NCBI GenBank assembly: GCA_963855995.1
Contig: OY979717.1
Span: 5,015,728-5,079,727, forward strand
DNA from: Muricea muricata
Lineage: Eukaryota > Cnidaria > Anthozoa > Malacalcyonacea > Plexauridae
DNA: 64,000 nucleotides
Reading direction: 5' to 3'
A model generated the notes under the pieces. That model worked only from the letters and a program-made list of their open reading frames with translations. It had not been told where the DNA came from and made no database searches. Below, one piece after another: positions 1-55,137 of the stretch; positions within the stretch are counted from its first letter, which is position 1; each line of letters begins with the position of its first letter. Both the position numbers and the translations under genes were made by a program.

Positions 1-1942
1 CTTGTTTACTCTTTATGCTTTTCCTCATCTCGAGGACATTGCTGTGAGAGTGAAACAACGTCTTGGGAAAGATGCAGTGCCGATGGTAAGTCGCTATATG
101 CGTGACTGTCAGAAATCATTGCATAATAAGAAGATCTCGAAGATATTTCTTGGAGAATTGTTTTGCATATATGACCATACTTTTGCAGAAACAAGCTACA
201 GTACATCTACCATGTACTTTCATTTATTTTCTATAATAAAATTGTATATACAACCGTCGTTTTGGGTTGTAATAAAACTTAAAAATATCCACTATCGTGT
301 TTTGTTGTTATAGGCACAAGTAATTTGGCACACTATATGGGCTAGTTGGGGCATGAATGAATTGTTGATTTTTAATTCTTGATTCACAATTTGATTTCTT
401 GATCTCGAAAGGTTATATTTGCAAAAGGAGCGACCTATGCCATACGAGAACTTTCACGAAGCAGTTATGATGTTATTGGGTTAGATTGGACGGTACCTGT
501 GGAGGATGCAAGGTATAAAGAACCGTCGAGTATTCTGGTCGGTATTTTCTGCAAGACAACGACCACATAAACCATATTCATTAAGTGTGATTCACGGTTT
601 AACAAACACAACAACAATATTTTTTCTGTAGATTACAAGCGCCCAATTGCGTTTTGCAAGGAAATCTTGACCCATGTGGACTGTACGCCAGCAAGGTACT
701 GTATGGCCATCCATGCACACTCTTGCCCATTTTTCTAAAATTTGTCATAAATATTACATTTATACATTGCTTGCGTATGGATAAATTTTCCTTCTATTCA
801 CCCCTATATACAGTTTGGGTTGCGTTTGTTTTAGGTTAAGTTGGGTTTGGTTAGTCAAGGTTAGTCTGTAGATCGCTTTTACGGTATTTTTTCAAATATT
901 TTGTAGACCTAGCAGCATATAGTCTGGTACGTAGTTTCTGTAAACCAGACAGCATCCAGTTATGAAACACTTTTTCACCAAAATTGGTTAAAGCTACGAA
1001 AAACTTTAAAACCTGTATTTCACCTAAGCGATACCAGAGCGGGACGTATAGCATATATTTAATATATTTTATAGCATATGTAAAATATTTGTGTTAACGA
1101 TTTTGTTCCCGAATATTGATGATACATATGCATCATCATGTGCTACGTTTTATCATGATGACCATTTTGTACGTTGCTTGTATTTAACACGGCTTTAAAT
1201 ACCCAGTCAATTTTCCAGGCGACGATCTTTTAGTGACATAACTTTATTGACAGGGGTGTTCCTTGCTGGGACCTTTCACTTTCGATACCCCCTCGGTAAA
1301 AACAAGAATCGAACAAAAACAAGGTCTTGATTGATTGGAAAACCTTGTCGGTAAAGTCATGAATAGAATTGATGGTCGGTCGAAATCGAAAGGCCTTGCA
1401 GGTATAACAGCAAGCATGGTCCTTGTATGGCCCATTAGGTTTTTCAAGCAACAATGTCTTACAACGTGAACTGTTTTTAGGACGATCTGGTTAGAGCAAC
1501 AAAAAGCATGGTTCGTTCATTTGGCACGAAGAAGTACATTGCGAATCTTGGTCATGGTATATATCCAGATATGGATCCTGGACAAGTGAAAATATTTATT
1601 GATACGATTCATTCCTATTCAGAATCACTAAATAATCAACAAACAGCCTGGAGAAATGAGAATTATTTTTTTATAGATTGGAGGAATAATTTATTTTATT
1701 CTAAACACTGTCTTTTATTACGTTCAGCTTTTATTCTGACTTACATGCACAGAGCCAACATGTTTCCCATTTCAAAGATTATTTGGTCAGTATGTATACC
1801 GGGTGTCTCAAAAAAGTGTCACTGTTTGATTAATATGGAACAAAAACTAGATTTACATCGTATTCAGAAGGGTCAAGCCTTAAATTTGGACATAACACAT
1901 AAATATTTTGACGCAATATTGTGCATGCTATCGAAACTTTAA
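1..1942 (+). CDS. UROD: Uroporphyrinogen decarboxylase, 3' part (left edge cut)
   Basis: UROD decarboxylates the four acetate side chains of uroporphyrinogen III to give coproporphyrinogen III in cytosolic heme synthesis. Exons read by splice sites and phase are 2-85 (donor GTAAG at 86), 412-512, 632-695 and 1481-1942. Family blocks are plain: VIFAKGA with GLDWTV in exon 412-512, LQGNLDPCGLYAS in 632-695, and IANLGHGIYPDMDP in the last exon. The His of NLGHG is the conserved C-terminal active-site His. All junction phases agree. The family normally ends soon after the block matching HSYSESLNNQ (about 1612-1644), but this frame stays open for about 99 more codons to TAA at 1940-1942, entering a transposon end at about 1797. 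Either the native stop was lost or the true end uses another splice. The N-terminal exons lie outside the window. Confidence 0.93.
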
Positions 1943-2275
1943 ATCGAACAAGCGTTTTCGAGAATAATCCAATTTTGCACAAATTGTCAGTGTTGCCAGA
2001 TGAAATCTTAAAATATTCATGTATGCTTACGCCAAAAGTTCACAAAAAGTTCATGTCCCTAAATTTTAAGATCGGAACTGGTCGGAATTTATCGTAGATC
2101 GTCTGAAAATGTCGGAACTTATCAACATGTCCGAAAATCCTTCACAGACTATGTTTAAAGACGAAATAAATTGCTGAAAGAATTCTTTTTTAAAATTGTA
2201 CTTAAAAAACTAGAGTGTCATTAGACTATATTTTTATGCAAGAAAATCCATTATCGCTACTATCTGCTTTCCGAC

Positions 2276-2703
2276 CATTGACATAAAATAAAATACATCT
2301 GGACTGCCTGCTCGCAATATTTTCGCTTGAATCATAGGCGGCCCAATTCAGTGTGTAGTTTCATATAGAGATCAGTAGCGTATTGTTTACATATATAAAA
2401 TGTATTTACATGTATTTATATATGTAAACAATACGCTACTGATCTCTATATGAAACTACACACTGAATTGGGCCGCGTATGCTTGAATTTTGCGTTATCA
2501 GTTCAAAATCACGAAGGCTGACGAATACTGACGAAAAATGACGAATATGAGAGTGATTGAACATCGCTGGCTCTTAAATAATACAAAAAATATTGGTCAG
2601 CAGTCAACTTCATGAGCAAACGCTCTCATATTTCGGCCATCTTTGATAACGCTTTTCAAAGCCGAGCTGGTGAGCTGGCAGTCCAGATGTATATATGTCA
2701 ATG
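2276..2703. mobile_element. MITE nested inside the hAT MITE
   Basis: The ends CATTGACATA and TATGTCAATG, plus the inner block ACATCTGGACTGCC (2297-2310) repeated inverted at 2682-2695, define terminal inverted repeats of about 35 bp. The direct repeat tttccgac lies on both sides (2268-2275 and 2704-2711), an 8- to 9-bp target duplication. It is non-coding, and superfamily is not assigned. Confidence 0.7.
2339..2475. repeat. Perfect foldback inside the nested MITE
   Basis: Two arms of about 57 bp (2341-2395 and 2418-2473) are exact reverse complements around a short AT-rich spacer with TGTATTTA direct repeats. This is the innermost layer of the nest. Arm identity indicates a recent origin or gene conversion. 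It would form a very stable hairpin. Confidence 0.85.
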
Positions 2704-3790
2704 TTTCCGACCAATCCGACAATTTGATTTTTTAAAAGCACAGCGAACAGCACAAAAAGGCGGGAAATTTGATTTAACATAAATTATACAAATTGTGTTC
2801 TACACTTCTATTATGGCACCTATTGTTTCTTACAGCCACTGCAAGACATATTTCTAAACATATTACGAGTTTTTTAGGTTAATCATTGAACATTTTCATC
2901 TTGAAAAAATGAAAATTTTAAAGTTCATGGAATTGGTCATGATATTTTAAACAGTTCACAAAAAGTTCACAAATTTTCATTGTTCAAAAAAAGTTCATGT
3001 AGAGAGTAAAAAGTTCACAAATCTGTTAACTTTGTTCACGATCTGGCAACACTGCAAATTGTCCTATTAAGCTAATTTGCACAATTGCTGTTCCCTCAAG
3101 TTTTTTCGTATTTCATAGAAGTCAACTAAAAATACAGAATATATTCACAAACAAATATTGTTGATATTTCTTAATTTTGAGGCTTTGAACGTGCACGATA
3201 ACAAAAATTCACCAAAGATGTTAATGTCGGAAGGCTTCTGCTTAAACTCGTAGCAAACGTATAGCCAGTTTTTTTTTTCTCAGTGGCGCATCTAGCGTAA
3301 GTCAAAATAAATTACCACAGCTCATTCTACGATATATTTACATTTTAAAATGCCTTCAAAGCAACTTCATTGGTTAGACTTTATTCTTGTGAAATTCATA
3401 ACCTATGACATTGTTATAAAGTTATTTTGAATTTAAAATGGAGCTGCTATTATTTATTTTGACTTACCCTGGATCCGCCACTGTTTTTTTCTGGTGAGTA
3501 AATGGCAATATTTGAAACAAAGTTGTTACACACGCGTTTTTGACAATTATTAAAACGATATAGCGAACTTATCTGATTACTCAATTTTACGGTAATACAG
3601 GTGGAACAATTTTGGCAAACTTTAAGTATTCTCCAAAACGCTTGTTCGATTTAAAATTTCGCTCAATACTGTATCAAAATCTTTATGTAATATGTCAAAA
3701 TTTAAGTTCGACCTTTCTGGATACGATGCAATTTATTTCATTGTGATAACTGCTCTAGTTTTCCTGCCATATTTAACAGCAATTGTTCGA

Positions 3791-4140
3791 AAATTTTAAT
3801 ATGACATCACGGCAGCGATGATTTATCATAATTGTGTCACTAACACATCTTTAGAAGAAAAATAAAGCCTGATACTCAGGCTAACAAATCTTTGAAAATT
3901 TAATTTATTCTGTTACATTATAAAAAAATTACATGAAGTTTTTCGACAAAATGCGAAGTAAATATGGAGGTCGGTGTTAATAATTTTACAGAACAACAGG
4001 TTATCAAATCTTTGAATGATCGTCGTGATTACAGGTATTTCATTTAAAATATAGCGCAGTTTTAGAATGTGCTTATCTAACTTGAATTTGATTGAATTTT
4101 TAATTGTGGCTAAGTTAGAGTTAAGTACCAAGAAGGAGGG
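3791..4140. other. Intergenic stretch, nothing recognised
   Basis: AT-rich sequence between the nested transposons and the 4141 hairpin. Short ORFs here show no family resemblance or codon signal. Confidence 0.5.
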
Positions 4141-4193
4141 ATGTATGTCATATACAGCCCCCGAGGCGTCCGAGGGCTGTGTATGACATACAT
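4141..4193. repeat. Short hairpin, 20-bp arms
   Basis: 4141-4160 pairs with 4174-4193 with a single mismatch around a GC-rich loop. It is probably a MITE remnant. Confidence 0.65.
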
Positions 4194-4327
4194 TCCGACT
4201 TTCGAGGTATTTAATTAACGTAATCTATTTTTGAAGAGGTTTTCTAACAGAGTCTTTTGACTTTAAACAATTTAAGTCGAGATTCGTCGAGATTTTTCCA
4301 CACTTTGATCTAATTATTTATTCAAGG

Positions 4328-4712
4328 CAGGGTTGCCTGGGTTGGCAAATGTTCTTATATAGTTGTTCTTATATGTTCTTATATTATATAAGAAAAATTT
4401 TTGTGGAGGCAAAAATTTTCTTATATTATTCTCATTAATTATTTTACTTCAAGGTTGTAAATCTCCACTATTTGAGAATCATCTTTAAAATAAGGTATAC
4501 AAATAATAGTTGTGTAAATACTGCAGTAATAACTATTTTTATAACTTTGAAAGCCCATTGTACCTAATGGAGTTATGCAACCAGCTTGTAGGCTCTTGAT
4601 TTTGGATGGCAAGGTTTTTGAAAATGTTCTTATATTGCAAAAAATGTTCTTATATTAATATGAGAAATAAGAAAATTACATTTTTGAAAAAGTGTTCTTA
4701 TATCCTACCCTG
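4328..4712. mobile_element. hAT-type MITE with TGTTCTTATAT subterminal repeats
   Basis: The ends CAGGGTTGCC and CCTACCCTG (tips CAGGGT / ACCCTG) are flanked by a perfect 8-bp duplication attcaagg (4320-4327 and 4713-4720). TGTTCTTATAT or close variants recur about eight times in both orientations, the subterminal repeat pattern of hAT elements. It is 385 bp and non-coding. Confidence 0.85.
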
Positions 4713-5211
4713 ATTCAAGGTAAATAACCTATATACAACCTGCAGTACATCAGAGAAAACCAACTCAAAAATAAATTTATATTAGTTACAGACTCTTGTT
4801 AAAATGATAAAATGGACTAACTCACTAAGAATTATAAAATTATCCAATTGATGTGTAAATTTTAGCCCAATATGGTAGTTGCCAATTTTGTTGTTAAACT
4901 ATTTGACTTTTATTCTTATGCTTGAGAGTTTTTGTTTTCCATCTACAGGTACATTAATAGGTTTTGTGAGGTTTACATAAACTAGAGTGTAAAGACTTGA
5001 ATAGGCGCAATGTTTACGATAGATAGAAGATTGACCCTCTTGGATTGTTATAAACAAAAACGACTTTGAAAATATTACGTCTAGTCACCTGTTAAATCCA
5101 ATTGACAGAATTTAGTTGCATGGTATGCTAAAGTATGCACTTTGCTAACCTAACAAGTCATGCAACCAAAGGGAATTACAATGTGGACTCACTGCATGCT
5201 ATGTTGATATT

Positions 5212-5285
5212 GCAGTGTGATATTAATGCTGGTGATCTTTTAAAAAGTGCAGTGTGATCTTAATGTTGGTGACCTTTTAAAAAGT
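5212..5285. repeat. Two tandem copies of a 37-bp unit
   Basis: 5212-5248 and 5249-5285 are direct neighbours differing at only three positions, both ending in CTTTTAAAAAGT. Confidence 0.85.
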
Positions 5286-5730
5286 TTCAATCCCAGAAAC
5301 TTAATTTTTTTATTAAGAGGCTTTTCTTTCATAGCTGTAAGCGTCTCAGCAAATATGAGATGTTAACCTTTATTCGTGTGTTCCAGATGCCTGATGCATC
5401 ACAAGCCTTTTTATTTCCTGTCCAAGTGATTTAATTAACCTGTTTGTAAACAAACATTTCACAACAAAATCTGACTGAAGAGCAATTATTGAAGCATGAT
5501 TTTTTCAGTAAGAATTTTCCCAAAGCAAAGTTACCTCCTCAAAATTTTTCGTAATGTTTGCACGTAATGTTACACAAAGCATTGATAACAACCGACGAGT
5601 AGTTTCTGCACAACAATTGATTTAAATTGATTTTGTTGTACTTGTCATTTTTCCTCCTGGTAAATACTGAAGACATTTGATATATGACCAACACACGCTA
5701 ATACTTAATATATTGTAACCTGAATCAACT

Positions 5731-5902
5731 TTTTATTATTTATTTGTTCTTCTAGATTAACCAAAAGTTTAAATACTTCTGCCAAACGTTTTGGTTTCCT
5801 CTACAAAAACCATTATCCTTACCATTATAAGACTGGTCTTTGATAATGGTTTTCGTAGAGGAGACCAAAACGTTAATCTGGAAGAACAAATAAATAATAA
5901 AA
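5731..5902. repeat. Long interrupted hairpin
   Basis: 5842-5902 is the reverse complement of 5731-5760 plus 5783-5817, sharing AACGTTTTGGT and TTATTTGTTCTTC blocks. The left arm has an extra insert of about 20 bp (5761-5782). It looks like a foldback or retroelement-end structure upstream of the nardilysin gene. 5286-5730 and 5903-6422 hold no recognised gene, although unfound 5' nardilysin exon(s) may lie there. Confidence 0.7.
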
Positions 5903-6422
5903 TGTTTCAACCTATTTAAAGTACAAAACAACTTGGAATCAATTTTTGTCCATATATGCTAAAAATTATAAGTATATCTTATCAACTGAGCAAAACTCGA
6001 TTCCCAGGCCTGGCCACAGCCCTGGTCACTGCCTTATAGGCCTCTACAATGTTTTCCTGGTGCCCCCCCCCCCCAATTGATGGATGCCCCTTGCTATAGC
6101 CAAGCGACGCCAAAAGGAGTTATGTTTAACTGGCAAAGACTATAGTTTTGTACAATCAACTACATGGAGCTCTCCCTCTCTGTGTTTCATTTGGTGTATA
6201 GTTTTCTCTTTCTTTGTGGTCAACTGGGACACGAGTGATTGCATAAGCCAGGATGTTTGTCCCGTGTTCTTATTCCTTTTCCCAAGTAATACTGATACAC
6301 AATATTGTATATAACTTAATATGACATTCTATTATTGTTTGCCTTCTGTTGAGCCCATTGAAATCATTCTGATTTCTCATTTCATTGTTTTTTCAAATTC
6401 CTGATGTGGACACATTGTACAG

Positions 6423-49963
<43,541 letters not shown>

Positions 49964-50690
49964 GATTTTATAATTTTTAAGGACGGTTTACACAATGCAA
50001 CATTGTCGCATGAAATTCTTATTTTGGCGTATGTAATTGAATAAATATGTGTCAAGATGCGTAATGTGAAATTTGCCCGTAGCTGATATTCCTGATAAGC
50101 AAAAATCATGGTCTTACAGTTTTTGCAAACTGCCCTTTGCAATAGGGGACTGCAGATCATTCAATTTTAGGAATATTTATTTTAACATCAAATAATAAGG
50201 ATTCAAGTATTATTACTCCCGTCGCTCGCTCTCAGAATATGTTTGTCACATGTTTGTGTTGGAATGTCAATCAACAAGACTCCGACTCAGGCGTTCACTC
50301 AGGGTACATGACTTTAGCTCGTCAGTCTTCCTGAAAACGATGGAAAACGTGATGAAGTGACTTAGACCTCCTTAAGGAGAAAACTGGGCTCCACCACGCT
50401 TTGGTTCTGTTCAGTTGTCAAAATAGCATACGGACGAAGATTATTCGAACATTACCTTCATCAACGTTTTTGTCTTCGAACTTTATTCAGTATATATTCA
50501 AATTTCATCTTCAAATATATTGAAAACTCCAAAGAATTAATTGTCTGAATATCAGAACAAAGTCTGGATGAAATATTGACGATTGTTTTGCTGAAAAGTC
50601 CATTTATTTTGACCAAGTAGAAGTCTATTTTCAATTGTCTACACAAACTCGCAAATTGGCGGAAAATATCGGGTTTTTCACGCACACGTG
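49964..50690. other. Downstream of nardilysin, nothing recognised
   Basis: 3' flank of nardilysin. No clear AATAAA was assigned. No gene seen. Confidence 0.4.
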
Positions 50691-50758
50691 CAATCTCGTA
50701 GCCAGAGCCCGCGAATTATTCCTCCCACAGAGGATCACGGGCTTTGGCCACGAGATTG
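50691..50758. mobile_element. 68-bp minimal MULE-like MITE
   Basis: CAATCTCGTAGCCAGAGCCC at the left pairs with GGGCTTTGGCCACGAGATTG at the right, almost end to end. The flanks gcacacgtg (50682-50690) and gcacatgtg (50759-50767) form a 9-bp duplication with one change. Smallest member of the family at 28189 and 37023. Confidence 0.8.
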
Positions 50759-50767
50759 GCACATGTG

Positions 50768-52047
50768 CAGAGCATCCAGATAGCATGCTATTTTAGGAAC
50801 GCCTGTTGCTATAAACATGCGGAAAACACGCTATATACGAAATTTTAAGCTGTAGATACGGTTTCCTAGTCCTAGGGAACCGTAGGATACTTTCTTCGCA
50901 TGTTTTGACAGGTGAAATGTGATACTTGTGGGCTAAAATTGAATTGACTCAAATCAAAATGCGACATTTGTACTATGTTCACGTATTCGCTGCAAGTCGC
51001 TGTAGGGTCTTCAATATTGAATATTTTTCGCTCAAAAGCGGCAAATATCTTGGGAAAACGATAGCGATTCATTCAGTGGTATTTGAGAAAGATACAATGA
51101 AGGATGGCACGGATTTTCGCAGCGAAAGGTCAAAATAATTTGTAGTAATTAATAGTCCGAGCGCAAACTAAGATGACGCGCTATATTTTAGATTTCGCTG
51201 TATTTTTTTTAGTTTGTAGTATTTTCGTATGAAACTTAGCTTAAAATGTTGAAAAAATGCAGCGATGTTTTTGGTGTCATTTTGAGAAATATATGTACTT
51301 TTCCGGCTGAGATATCCTGGTATATATTATTTGTATACTAATATTCTTGGAAATTGTGAAATTTGCTGCCTTTGAAAGAAAAAACCCCCGTTTTTTACGC
51401 ATAGTAAAATTACAAACAAACGTCTAAATTGAAAGCTATTGAAATGGTGTTTAATCTGGTGTTTATTTGGTGTAAATAGCTTATATTGAACCCGAGATAC
51501 GGTTTCGCAAAGTCATCCGTTACTGGAATTTTTGTTGTGCGTTGTGAACGGGGTACTGTGGAAGTTCACACTTGCGTCGCCCAAGAAAAAAGATCGGGCA
51601 TTATAAGAATTCGTGAGAATCCCTGAGGAAAACCAAGTAACTAAATTGTTATGATTATTACGAGAAGTATTGTGAAAAGTTCTGGTATACTGGTATTTCT
51701 TGGTCTCCAGCAAACTTTGCATTGCTATTTTGTGTCAATGAAAGCAATTAATTAACGCGCATATTGCTTTGTGATCCGAAAAATATGTTTCTAATATGTG
51801 TAAATAAGACCATTTAAAAGTCTTAAAATCTGTAGTTTTATTATATGACAATGACGCCATTTTACCAAATAAGGTCACGAGAACACGAAAAATCTGAGAG
51901 CGGATTGCACGGTAGAAGCCGTATTTGCCCTCGTCTATACCGGTTTTTCTGGTATATATAGACGAAGCAAAAATCCGACTTTTTGCAGTCAAAATGGTGG
52001 ATGCAAACTGTCTATATCAACTGGACAACTAAAACGTTTGTTGTTAA
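50768..52047. other. Intergenic stretch without recognised features
   Basis: AT-rich; 51400-51480 weakly resembles 25690-25745. No gene or terminal repeats could be fixed. Confidence 0.4.
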
Positions 52048-52080
52048 GATGAAACAAGATTGGTTATTTCATAGATTTAT

Positions 52081-52134
52081 TCGCTACAAATTTGTTTCGT
52101 TTGGCAAGCAACGCTTGCCACACTGTTCAGGCGA
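52081..52134 (-). ncRNA. Hammerhead motif with mutated G8
   Basis: Same layout as 39926-39979, but the core reads CUGAACA: catalytic G8 is C. Stem II also has one mismatch (CCAAAC side). Predicted inactive. Confidence 0.6.
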
Positions 52135-52150
52135 TAATCGCGTTTGATTA

Positions 52151-52204
52151 TCGCCTGAAGAGTGTGGCAAGCGTTGCTTGCCATACGAAACAAATTTGTA
52201 GCGA
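52151..52204 (+). ncRNA. Hammerhead ribozyme motif, intact core
   Basis: Stem I strand UCGC (52151-52154), CUGAAGA (52155-52161), stem II 52162-52172 with 52176-52186 (11 bp, one G-U) and loop GUU, GAA (52187-52189), loopless stem III ACAAA/UUUGU (52190-52199), cleavage-site A (52200), GCGA (52201-52204). The conserved core is complete, position 7 being variable in hammerheads. It faces the mutated copy in the palindrome and lies about 100 bp from a (TA)n tract, like the 39.9-kb copy. Confidence 0.75.
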
Positions 52205-52300
52205 ATAAATCTATGAAGTAACCAATCTTGTTTCATCTAGTTATCTTGCTCTCCTTCGGTATTGAGCACTCTGTTCATATGATTTTAAACATATTACTTA

Positions 52301-52465
<165 letters not shown>

Positions 52466-52546
52466 GTAAATCACCAACCCTCCACCCCAATTCCACAACA
52501 TCATATATATAAATCACAAGTAGAATTATTTTCAATTTTTAATAAA

Positions 52547-52551
<5 letters not shown>

Positions 52552-52632
<81 letters not shown>
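52552..52632. repeat. (TA)n microsatellite at the Helitron break
   Basis: About 80 bp of TA. The minus-strand Helitron Rep reading frame runs straight into it and loses sense there. Confidence 0.97.
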
Positions 52633-52634
<2 letters not shown>

Positions 52635-53131
52635 TTGGTTTCCTGCAATGATTTTAATAGCTGAACTCTATCCTCAGGAGGTGAAGTGTTTATAAACACA
52701 ACTTGACGAGACGATTTTCTCATTGGAAGTTGTAGAAGAATGTAGACAGCTTCTTGGGCCCTTATTTCCACGTTGTTTAAAAATTTATTTCCAATGTCTC
52801 TTACTTGTTGCTTGATGATAGAGTTTCCCCTTCTTGCTTCTTCACAGGCAGTTCTTAAAAGCTCTCTCATACCTTTTTGAGCTTTGGATATATATGATAC
52901 AATGTACATGGCACATGCGTAAACATCGAGCACAAATTGAATGTCCATATTTGCACGCCATGCACAAAGACACGCAGCATTATAGTTATTGATTCTTAAT
53001 TCATTTGGTTTTCGTTTTAAGAAAATAGTTGGTGCTTTGAGGTTGGATCGGACAGCCAACAAATAATCCTGTTCTGTAAGTTTAAGATTAAATAACAACT
53101 GGTCAAATGTAATATCCTGGCCCTCTTTCAT
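52633..53131 (-). pseudogene. Helitron Rep C-terminal part
   Basis: Contains [16 protein letters not shown], the two-tyrosine YxxxYxxK Rep catalytic motif, then a helix-rich region ending [14 protein letters not shown] before the (TA)n tract. Confidence 0.75.
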
Positions 53132-53187
53132 ATCATTCAGATGCTTCTTTTACAAATTCCCAGACATTTTTATGTTCTTTAAACTCA

Positions 53188-53854
53188 TTATCTTCTACAT
53201 CTAATGGACATAAAATTTGAGTTGACCTTATACCTTATTGGTGGCTGTAGGTAATTATAACAGCAAACACTTTTGGATTTTTTTCGACAAGTGTGGGAAT
53301 GTCGATGAATCTGCCTGTTCACGAGTGTAAGTAACTCTTCGCTATCAGTTGGCTTTTCACATGTTATTATTTTATCAATGAATGAAACAACATCGCAATC
53401 AAAATTTACACCAAATGTAGGAGTATTTTCTAGCCATATTAACATATGAATATGATATGAGGTGATTCTCTTTGTTGAAACTCAACCCTATAGAACCAGT
53501 CTGAATTTTTCCTATTGGTGCAGTATTACTTAAAAGAAAGTTTTGCAAAAATTTGTGTACTTGAAAATCAAGATGTCTGGCACATGTCACTGGATCACAC
53601 TGAATTAACCTATTTTTCTCTTCCCAGTTGAGGTTCTCAAATTGAGCGTCAGTGTATGTTTTGTTATCAACAATTTTACCAAGTATTCTCAGTTGATGAA
53701 TCCATTGTGTCTCAGCTGAAGAGAAACTACAAAACAAAGAAGCAGGCCCCAGTTGTCTGATCATTGCAAATATATCTTTTTTTGCTTTTTCAGAATATGG
53801 AGGTGAACTCCTAACAGCTCTAAGAAATTTAAGTACTTGATCATGGTGAATCAT
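53188..53854 (-). pseudogene. Helitron-like N-terminal and Rep HUH region
   Basis: 53854-53399 carries LGPASLFCSFSSAETQW and VHKFLQNFLLSNTAPIGKI, the Helitron_like_N block. A frameshift near 53440 leads to MLIWLENTP (the HIHML(I/L)W HUH segment, His pair lost at the shift) and the CYNYLQPP-like C-rich end at 53188. Confidence 0.75.
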
Positions 53855-53954
53855 GCTATCTAATGCACCCGGTTGTTTTAGTTAACCAGCAGTAATTGTG
53901 CTGGTATTCTGTTTACATTTTCTTAAAGCATTTATCTTTGCCCAAGCAAAACCT

Positions 53955-54932
53955 TCATTTGTAATTTCTTTGTTTTAAAGAAAATATTTTCCACACACAT
54001 TGCAGCTCTTCGGTCAGACCTTGATAATTCAGATTTACAAATTTCACTATAATGAACTTTTGTAAATCTACTTGTATTGTCTGGTCGTTTCTGTCCAAGA
54101 AATATACCAGGTAACCAGGATACGCTAATTCCTCTGAGTATGTATCCCGAAATATACTCATGGACCTATTGTCTTCACCAGGTGCAACATTCAAAATGTG
54201 CTGACTTTCATTATCAGTTACAAAGTCTGGAGACGATAACATAGTGTCAGTGACTCCAGTAGGCATTTCTGCCTCATCTTCACTCCAGTGTCCATCATCA
54301 TGACACACTGTTTGCTGGCCTTTACATTTTGTGCCACTGTTCAAACCTTCTGCATTAGAGTTGACAACATTTTTTGAACCATCTAAAATTTGATCATTGT
54401 CATCCCTACCAAATACAAAGGCATCTGGATAATCCTCAATCCGTTAAAAGTTATACCTTCATCTTTATAGAGGTTACCATTATTAACAAGCCATTCAGCA
54501 GCTTCTGCTACTTTATTTGGCCTAACATTTAGCGACAAAGCTGAACTTTTGTACTGCAATCTTCTTTTGAGGTTAACTTTAATTGTGCTGGTTTCATTAG
54601 GAGACCTTGGCAACATGTTAACAGTATTTATAACATCTGCTGGTACATTAACAATGTTTCCATTGATTTTTACTTGTCCACCTCTAGGAGCCTGCATTAA
54701 TTTTTGGATAGCAGCCCATTTATGGCAGCACAAGGAGGCACATTATTTTTTCTAAATGCTTATAACACGTTTTACACAACCACTCCACATTATCGACACT
54801 TTTTCTATTTAACAATTTTTTTTGCACATCAGGATTTTCTTTAAGTGCTTTAGCTGGATTAACACTATGCCTATACCATAATTGGTCACAACAAGTACAA
54901 AATATAAATGGGACCTTGGGAAACATCATCAT
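53955..54932 (-). pseudogene. Helitron pre-Rep block
   Basis: 54932-54720 has CTCCDQLW and WLCKTCYKHLE (paired Cys, zinc-binding type). 54733-54383 has INGNIVNVPADVINTVNMLPR and VNLKRRLQYKSS, the DUF6570-like block found upstream of Rep in animal Helitrons. 54344-53955 is acidic linker. Frames differ, so it is broken. Confidence 0.65.
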
Positions 54933-55137
54933 AAAATTTGGACACTAAACTTTGTACTGGTTCAAACTCATGCAGTCTTTTCTTTTGCTTTGCCTCACGG
55001 CTTATTGAGGAGGCCTGAAAACTATTACTAGCCCGTTTACGTTTCCTATACTCCCTCAGTCTTTTCTTTTCCCTAGCCTCGGGGCTATATTTTGCATTAG
55101 TTCGTTTTTGTTTCAAGTTGGTTTTGATGTATTGCAT
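54886..55137 (-). pseudogene. Helitron basic region
   Basis: Short frame rich in Arg/Lys (AREKKRLREYRKRKR), as seen in cnidarian Helitron and related ORFs, then FEPVQSLVSKFYDDVSQGP. It overlaps the following Cys-rich frame. Confidence 0.5.

Larger units (their letters stand above)
1988..3054. mobile_element. hAT-type MITE with perfect 8-bp target duplication
   Basis: The termini are CAGTGTTGCCAGAT (1988-2001) and its exact complement ATCTGGCAACACTG (3041-3054). They are flanked by the identical 8-mer caaattgt at 1980-1987 and 3055-3062. A CAG-type tip with an 8-bp duplication is the hAT signature. Subterminal regions carry repeated AAGTTCAC / AGTTCATG motifs (2037-2056 and 2951-3035), as expected for transposase binding sites. 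It has no coding capacity and inserted into the older element at 1797-3790. Confidence 0.85.
1797..3790. mobile_element. DNA transposon with long inverted repeats, outer shell of a nest
   Basis: About 140 bp at 1832-1972 is the reverse complement, with scattered mismatches, of 3610-3765; the cores CGAACAAGCGTTTT and AACGCTTGTTCG are easy to see. The left end begins CCGGGTGTCTCAAAAA after TA, like Tc1/mariner ends and like the solitary ends near 33755 and 57515. The matching right tip is not visible, so that end is truncated or diverged. No transposase ORF remains. The element is interrupted by a hAT-type MITE at 1988-3054. Confidence 0.6.
52048..52237. repeat. 190-bp palindrome of two head-to-head hammerhead units
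   Basis: Arms 52048-52139 and 52146-52237 are reverse complements with a few mismatches around GCGTTT. Each arm is a copy of the unit at 39893-39979. The right arm carries an intact hammerhead motif, the left a mutated one. Confidence 0.88.

Noticed and set aside
86..313. Continuation of the first UROD frame past 85
   Set aside because: Starts with a GTAAG donor; the sequence loses UROD similarity, which resumes at 412.
6373..6422. Extension of the acidic nardilysin exon upstream (IPDVDTLY)
   Set aside because: No acceptor AG lies upstream within the open frame; CAG at 6420-6422 fits with phase. Not fully excluded.
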